The position numbers were made by a program, and so were the translations under genes. A stretch of 64,000 nt of DNA from assembly GCA_902766045.1 (NCBI GenBank), contig CACXCA010000024.1, positions 36,864 to 100,863 on the forward strand, in the 5' to 3' direction. The stretch comes from an uncultured Bacteroidales bacterium (lineage in GTDB: Bacteria; Bacteroidota; Bacteroidia; Bacteroidales; Paludibacteraceae). The notes under the pieces are model-generated. The model made no database searches. It was given only the letters and a program-made list of their open reading frames with translations, and had not been told where the DNA came from. This document shows, one piece after another, positions 60,416 to 64,000 of the stretch (position 1 is the stretch's first letter; every line of letters starts with the position of its first letter).

Positions 60416-63253
60416 TCATTTTTTTAACCATTTATATCCATTGATGCTATATACTCCTTGTGAGAGTGTCACGTTGCGTATCTCATCCTTGTCCATTGAG
60501 ATTGTCTGCACGATACGTCCGTTCATGTCACAAATCGTCACTACTTGATTTTTGAGGGAGTGGAGCGTGATGTGTCCCTCCTCTTCATAGATAAGTAGGG
60601 CTACTTCTTGTTCCTCCTTGTTGGAGAAGATGATCTCGTCGCTGTTTGTCGTTTGTTCATACCCCTTCGACTCTATCCATCTTTGATAGCTGCCATCCGA
60701 TTCGTCGGTGATAGGAGCATAGTTGTATTTTTTAGAATCAAAGCAGAAGGCAAACTGACATGCATCTAACTTCTCCCAATTGCCAATGCCCGCAATTCCG
60801 TTGGCGGTTGGGGAGGCACTGAAATTGGTCAGTGCTTTCGAATTGTTGTTTCTTGGTTGAAAGTAGAAATAACCGTCGTGTGTGTTGGAAGAACTGATTT
60901 TCCACTGTTGGTCTTCTCGTCCGGTGGAGTCGGAGAGGAAGACCCCATCGCTACCTGCCGTCAGAGCTTCTCCTTGCGCAGTGGTTAGAATGGCATAGTT
61001 GCCGGTTGTGGTGACACGGAAGGAGAGATTGATCTCGTCGTTATCTTCTGTCAATAGAATCTTCCCATCTTTGTTGGAAAGGATCTTGTTGGCATTTTTA
61101 GAGAGGAGCAGATAACTTTTTCCTTCTTCAAAATGATCTACTCTTCTATATCTGTTGATTTTATCGAAGATGGAGAGGTCCCATTCAGAATAGAAGTGGA
61201 TGATTGGGTAGCCGGTTCGCATATCGATAGGCAACCAGATGTGCCATGACTCGCCTACGTTAGCGTCGCTGAAGTAGTCGCCACCTTTCCAACGGTCTCC
61301 CATGAAGATATAGGCGTCGTATTTGTTGGGCACTTTAAAGACGTAGTTGCTTTGTGAGTTGTAACTCTTGTTGTAATCCTTGTCCACGCATGGATTGCCC
61401 TTGTCATTCCATCCACTGAGTGGCAACTGCGAGTAGGAGGAGTGAGCAGGATTAGGGTCCCAGCCTGTGCAACCTGATGTGATAGCCACGAAGCGTTTGT
61501 GGTATTTGAAGATGGCTGGTGCCTCATACTGTTTCTGGACAAATATTCGTTCCCATGTGTTGGATAGATCCAGATAATCTTTTGTTAGCAGAGTGCCGTG
61601 CATGGTCATGTTCTCTTCGGCCGAACCGAAGTGATAGCCAGCGTTGTAATCAGGGTCGAATAGGAGTGTCTGGTCGCGAGAACCAGAAGGTTGCTCATCA
61701 CCCCTCGGACGCATGGTTTTAAGGAACGTGTAAGGTCCAGTGATTTTATCGCTGTATAGAATAGCCACACGAGAGGCGGCATAACCCGAACCGTTTTCCC
61801 AATGCACCCACATGACATATTTGCCTGTGTTGGGACAATACATCACCTTCGGACGTTCCAAGGTGCGTCCGTAGTTCATGTCTTGGTAGTCGTTGCGTAG
61901 CGCAGCTTCCGGACATTTATAAGCCATTCCCTCCAACTTCCAGTTGTATAGGTCTTTTGAAGTATAGCAGACGATGCCGTTGCTTCTGACGGGAGACGGA
62001 CGATAGTTCTCGCCAAACCAGTAGTAGGTGCCGTTCTCATAGATGACACAACCACCGTGAGCGTTGATGTGATTGCCCTCTTCGTCATACCAGTTCATGC
62101 CTAAACGAAGAGCAGAGCTACCTATATGAAAGGATTTGTAAGGCTGTTCAGGTTCGCCATCCACACGAATCAGGTGCCAGTAATGTTTTCCATCCGTACC
62201 ATCCTTATCGCTATATACCCCTTTCCCATCGCTTGTGCCATCCGTACCCAAGTATTTGCTGTTGGAAGCAAACTGGAAGCGAACATATAGGTCCTCGTTG
62301 GGAGCATAATCGATTTTGAAGCGAGCCGTGTTGTTGGAGGATGAGTTGGCGAGGTTGACGTTGTATTCACCGGAGGCATTTAGGTAGGTGTTGGAAGCCA
62401 CATTTTTAATAGCGTATGTGTTGTTGCCTGCCACTTCGAACACAAACTGTTGAGCGGTGGTGAATTTACGGTTTTTGATCTGAATGTTGTTGTTTTCGTT
62501 GGATAAATAGCGGTTGCTCGCATGCATGATGTAGTATTTCTCCCCAGTGACAAAAGCAGGGTTGCGTTGGCTGTTGTAGTTGGTGAGAGCCGTGTTTAAT
62601 GTTTGGGTAGCGGTGATGATTTCTTGCTGAGAAGAGGCGTTTTGTAGAGTGATATCAGCATCATCTATGGCATCTTGCAGTTTTTTGCGTGTGGCGATGG
62701 AGAACTGACCTTCCTTGTCTCCCTCTATGGTTGAGGCTAGTCTGTTTTCAGCCTTGGCAATGATGGTTTGCAATCCATCTGTGACTAACTGAGAGCCGTT
62801 TGCCTCGCGAAGATACCAGTAGTGCAGAGTCTCTTTACCATTCTTGTCGGAATAGACGCTACTGCCTGGCGCCGTACCATCCGTACCCAAGTACAGATTA
62901 TTGTCCGCGCATTTGAATTTGACGAAGTCGCCGCCGCTGCTCTCTATTGAGAATTTGGCCACGTTGCCCGTGGAGGAGGTGAATTCAGTGTTCCATGTCT
63001 CCTTTTTAGCAATATTGGTACCCGTTTTTTTGTTCTTAATCAGATAGTAATTGCCCGATTGCACAAATTGAAAAGTTTGGCTTTCGGTAGCATCGAAAGT
63101 ATGAAGATTGGGGGTTCCATCCACAGATGAGAGTGCCATACCGCTGGAATGGAAGATATAATAGGCGGTTTGGGTGTTGATTGCACTAGAAATGATAGGG
63201 AAGGCAGAAAGAAGAAGCACTAAGAGTCTATGTGTAAATAAAATATGTTTCAT
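60416..63253 (-). CDS. Multidomain secreted GH43 glycosidase (exo-galactanase-like)
   Basis: 945 residues with a signal peptide. Order: a ricin-type/beta-trefoil-like module (about 25-150; YYIFHSSGMALSS...YLGTDGTAPGSSVYSDKNG), a helical spacer (about 155-230), a second copy of the module (about 235-370; YYIMHASNRYLSN...YLGTDGTSDGKGVYSDKDG), a GH43 five-bladed propeller (about 375-690; INAHGGCVIYENGTYYWFGE, GRTLERPKVMYC), a third ricin-like region and a tail GVYSINGYKWLKK. The HGG-YYW-GE pattern is that of the exo-beta-1,3-galactanase-like GH43 branch, where the usual base Asp is replaced. Likely acts on galactan or arabinogalactan. Confidence 0.83.
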   Translation of the reverse strand: MKHILFTHRLLVLLLSAFPIISSAINTQTAYYIFHSSGMALSSVDGTPNLHTFDATESQTFQFVQSGNYYLIKNKKTGTNIAKKETWNTEFTSSTGNVAKFSIESSGGDFVKFKCADNNLYLGTDGTAPGSSVYSDKNGKETLHYWYLREANGSQLVTDGLQTIIAKAENRLASTIEGDKEGQFSIATRKKLQDAIDDADITLQNASSQQEIITATQTLNTALTNYNSQRNPAFVTGEKYYIMHASNRYLSNENNNIQIKNRKFTTAQQFVFEVAGNNTYAIKNVASNTYLNASGEYNVNLANSSSNNTARFKIDYAPNEDLYVRFQFASNSKYLGTDGTSDGKGVYSDKDGTDGKHYWHLIRVDGEPEQPYKSFHIGSSALRLGMNWYDEEGNHINAHGGCVIYENGTYYWFGENYRPSPVRSNGIVCYTSKDLYNWKLEGMAYKCPEAALRNDYQDMNYGRTLERPKVMYCPNTGKYVMWVHWENGSGYAASRVAILYSDKITGPYTFLKTMRPRGDEQPSGSRDQTLLFDPDYNAGYHFGSAEENMTMHGTLLTKDYLDLSNTWERIFVQKQYEAPAIFKYHKRFVAITSGCTGWDPNPAHSSYSQLPLSGWNDKGNPCVDKDYNKSYNSQSNYVFKVPNKYDAYIFMGDRWKGGDYFSDANVGESWHIWLPIDMRTGYPIIHFYSEWDLSIFDKINRYRRVDHFEEGKSYLLLSKNANKILSNKDGKILLTEDNDEINLSFRVTTTGNYAILTTAQGEALTAGSDGVFLSDSTGREDQQWKISSSNTHDGYFYFQPRNNNSKALTNFSASPTANGIAGIGNWEKLDACQFAFCFDSKKYNYAPITDESDGSYQRWIESKGYEQTTNSDEIIFSNKEEQEVALLIYEEEGHITLHSLKNQVVTICDMNGRIVQTISMDKDEIRNVTLSQGVYSINGYKWLKK

Positions 63254-63522
63254 TGTATTAGTGGGTATATGTATTATAATAAAATTTTCTATTCCTCATT
63301 CTTTTTTAGAACAGTATTTTTTAACCGTTCAGGTACACAATTGTATCCACTTGTGTGTTTGATGTCATAAAAAACATTAGTGTAATAATTAGTGGTGCGT
63401 ATATCTTCATATTCATCCTATTTAGTATATGAATTCAACAAAGATATATAACTTTAATAAAATTGTTTTGATTTCGGGTGTTAATTTTGATTGGGGGAGA
63501 ATAAAGGTATTGTTTTCGGAGT
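63254..63522. other. Intergenic region before the CRISPR array
   Basis: AT-rich, without gene or clear promoter. The inferred direction of the array makes this its leader-distal flank. Confidence 0.5.
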
Positions 63523-64000
63523 CTCTCAATTCCAAAATGGTTCGATTAGTAGCGAGACCTGCGAAGGTGTTGCCTATCGTGTTGATGAGTTTCAATTCCA
63601 AAATGGTTCGATTAATAGCCAATCGCAACCGTTCAAACGAAAGCAACACAACGTTTCAATTCCAAAATGGTTCGATTAATAGTAACGAAACAATACTATA
63701 ATCGTCTTGTTTTGTTCGGTTTCAATTCCAAAATGGTTCGATTAATAGAAAAAAACGTTTGCGACAAAAAACTATTTTGCCCGGTTTCAATTCCAAAATG
63801 GTTCGATTAATAGCGACATGGAATTGGAAGTATGATGGCGGAACAACGTGTTTCAATTCCAAAATGGTTCGATTAATAGGAGAATTTTGAGACGAATTAC
63901 GGAAGGGTTTACAAGTTTCAATTCCAAAATGGTTCGATTAATAGGTTGAAATTCATCTGGTGATTGCTCATAACATCTCGTTTCAATTCCAAAATGGTTC
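63523..64000 (-). CRISPR. CRISPR array, leader-distal end (continues beyond window)
   Basis: Eight 30-nt repeats, the last cut by the window edge, start at 63523, 63589, 63653, 63719, 63784, 63850, 63915 and 63980. The + strand unit begins GTTTCAATTCCAAAATGG and ends TTCGATTAATAG. Seven spacers measure 36, 34, 36, 35, 36, 35 and 35 nt. The first repeat (63523-63552) is degenerate (CTCTCAAT at its start, GATTAGTAG at its end). On the - strand the repeat ends in ATTGAAAC, the usual 8-nt crRNA handle of type I-A/B and III systems. Together with the degenerate copy at the left, this indicates transcription leftwards from a leader to the right of the window. No cas genes are present here. Confidence 0.95.

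Noticed and set aside
63429..63701. Frames inside the CRISPR array with repeated residues such as FQNG
   Set aside because: The repeats in the translations are just the CRISPR repeats; not coding.

Overview
The window is a chromosomal segment of a low-GC Bacteroidales (Bacteroidota) bacterium. Evidence for this: repeated Bacteroides-type promoters (TAnnTTTG at -7), two giant hybrid two-component sensors, many lipoprotein and secreted proteins, cell-surface glycoside hydrolases, and dispersed palindromic repeats of the kind common in this order. Genus cannot be fixed from the sequence alone.

Region 1 (1-7363, + strand) is a tightly overlapping operon: a cut-off gene, a CitE-like carbon-carbon lyase, an aldo/keto reductase, an MmgE/PrpD dehydratase homologue, a phosphonopyruvate decarboxylase, a papain-fold-like lipoprotein, and a two-subunit fumarase/tartrate-dehydratase homologue (beta before alpha). 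The mix suggests an undescribed phosphonate or tricarboxylate-like pathway, probably supplying a substituent to the polysaccharide made next door; no PEP mutase is visible in the window.

Region 2 (7435-29460) is an extracellular or capsular polysaccharide locus: glycosyltransferases of families 2 and 4, two hexapeptide acyltransferases, a Wzy-like polymerase, a beta-helix lipoprotein, two long CotH-kinase proteins with shared repeat modules, a membrane acyltransferase, a radical SAM protein, a UDP-glucuronate-4-epimerase-like enzyme on the other strand, and UDP-galactopyranose mutase. A chimeric gene scar at 9408-9530 records past recombination.

Region 3 (29461-43972) holds a possible noncoding RNA, metY, mntP, a voltage-gated-type K+ channel, and two paralogous hybrid two-component regulators (33037-37053, 39479-43522). 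These lie around a divergent Fe-S aldo/keto reductase, and each is followed by a similar promoter-plus-terminator unit with no gene, i.e. candidate paired small RNAs.

Region 4 (44119-54250) is housekeeping: an NAD salvage pair (a NadE-nicotinamidase fusion plus PncB), a TPR lipoprotein-like gene, a hisG-hisD-hisC operon with a histidine-rich leader peptide and attenuator, a GH16 beta-glucanase and ilvE.

Region 5 (54251-64000) is accessory: dispersed palindromic repeats, four tandem paralogous secreted proteins of unknown function in ~910 bp units, a lipoprotein with a regulatory-like beta-sandwich, a multidomain GH43 enzyme, and the distal end of a CRISPR array that runs off the window (no cas genes present).
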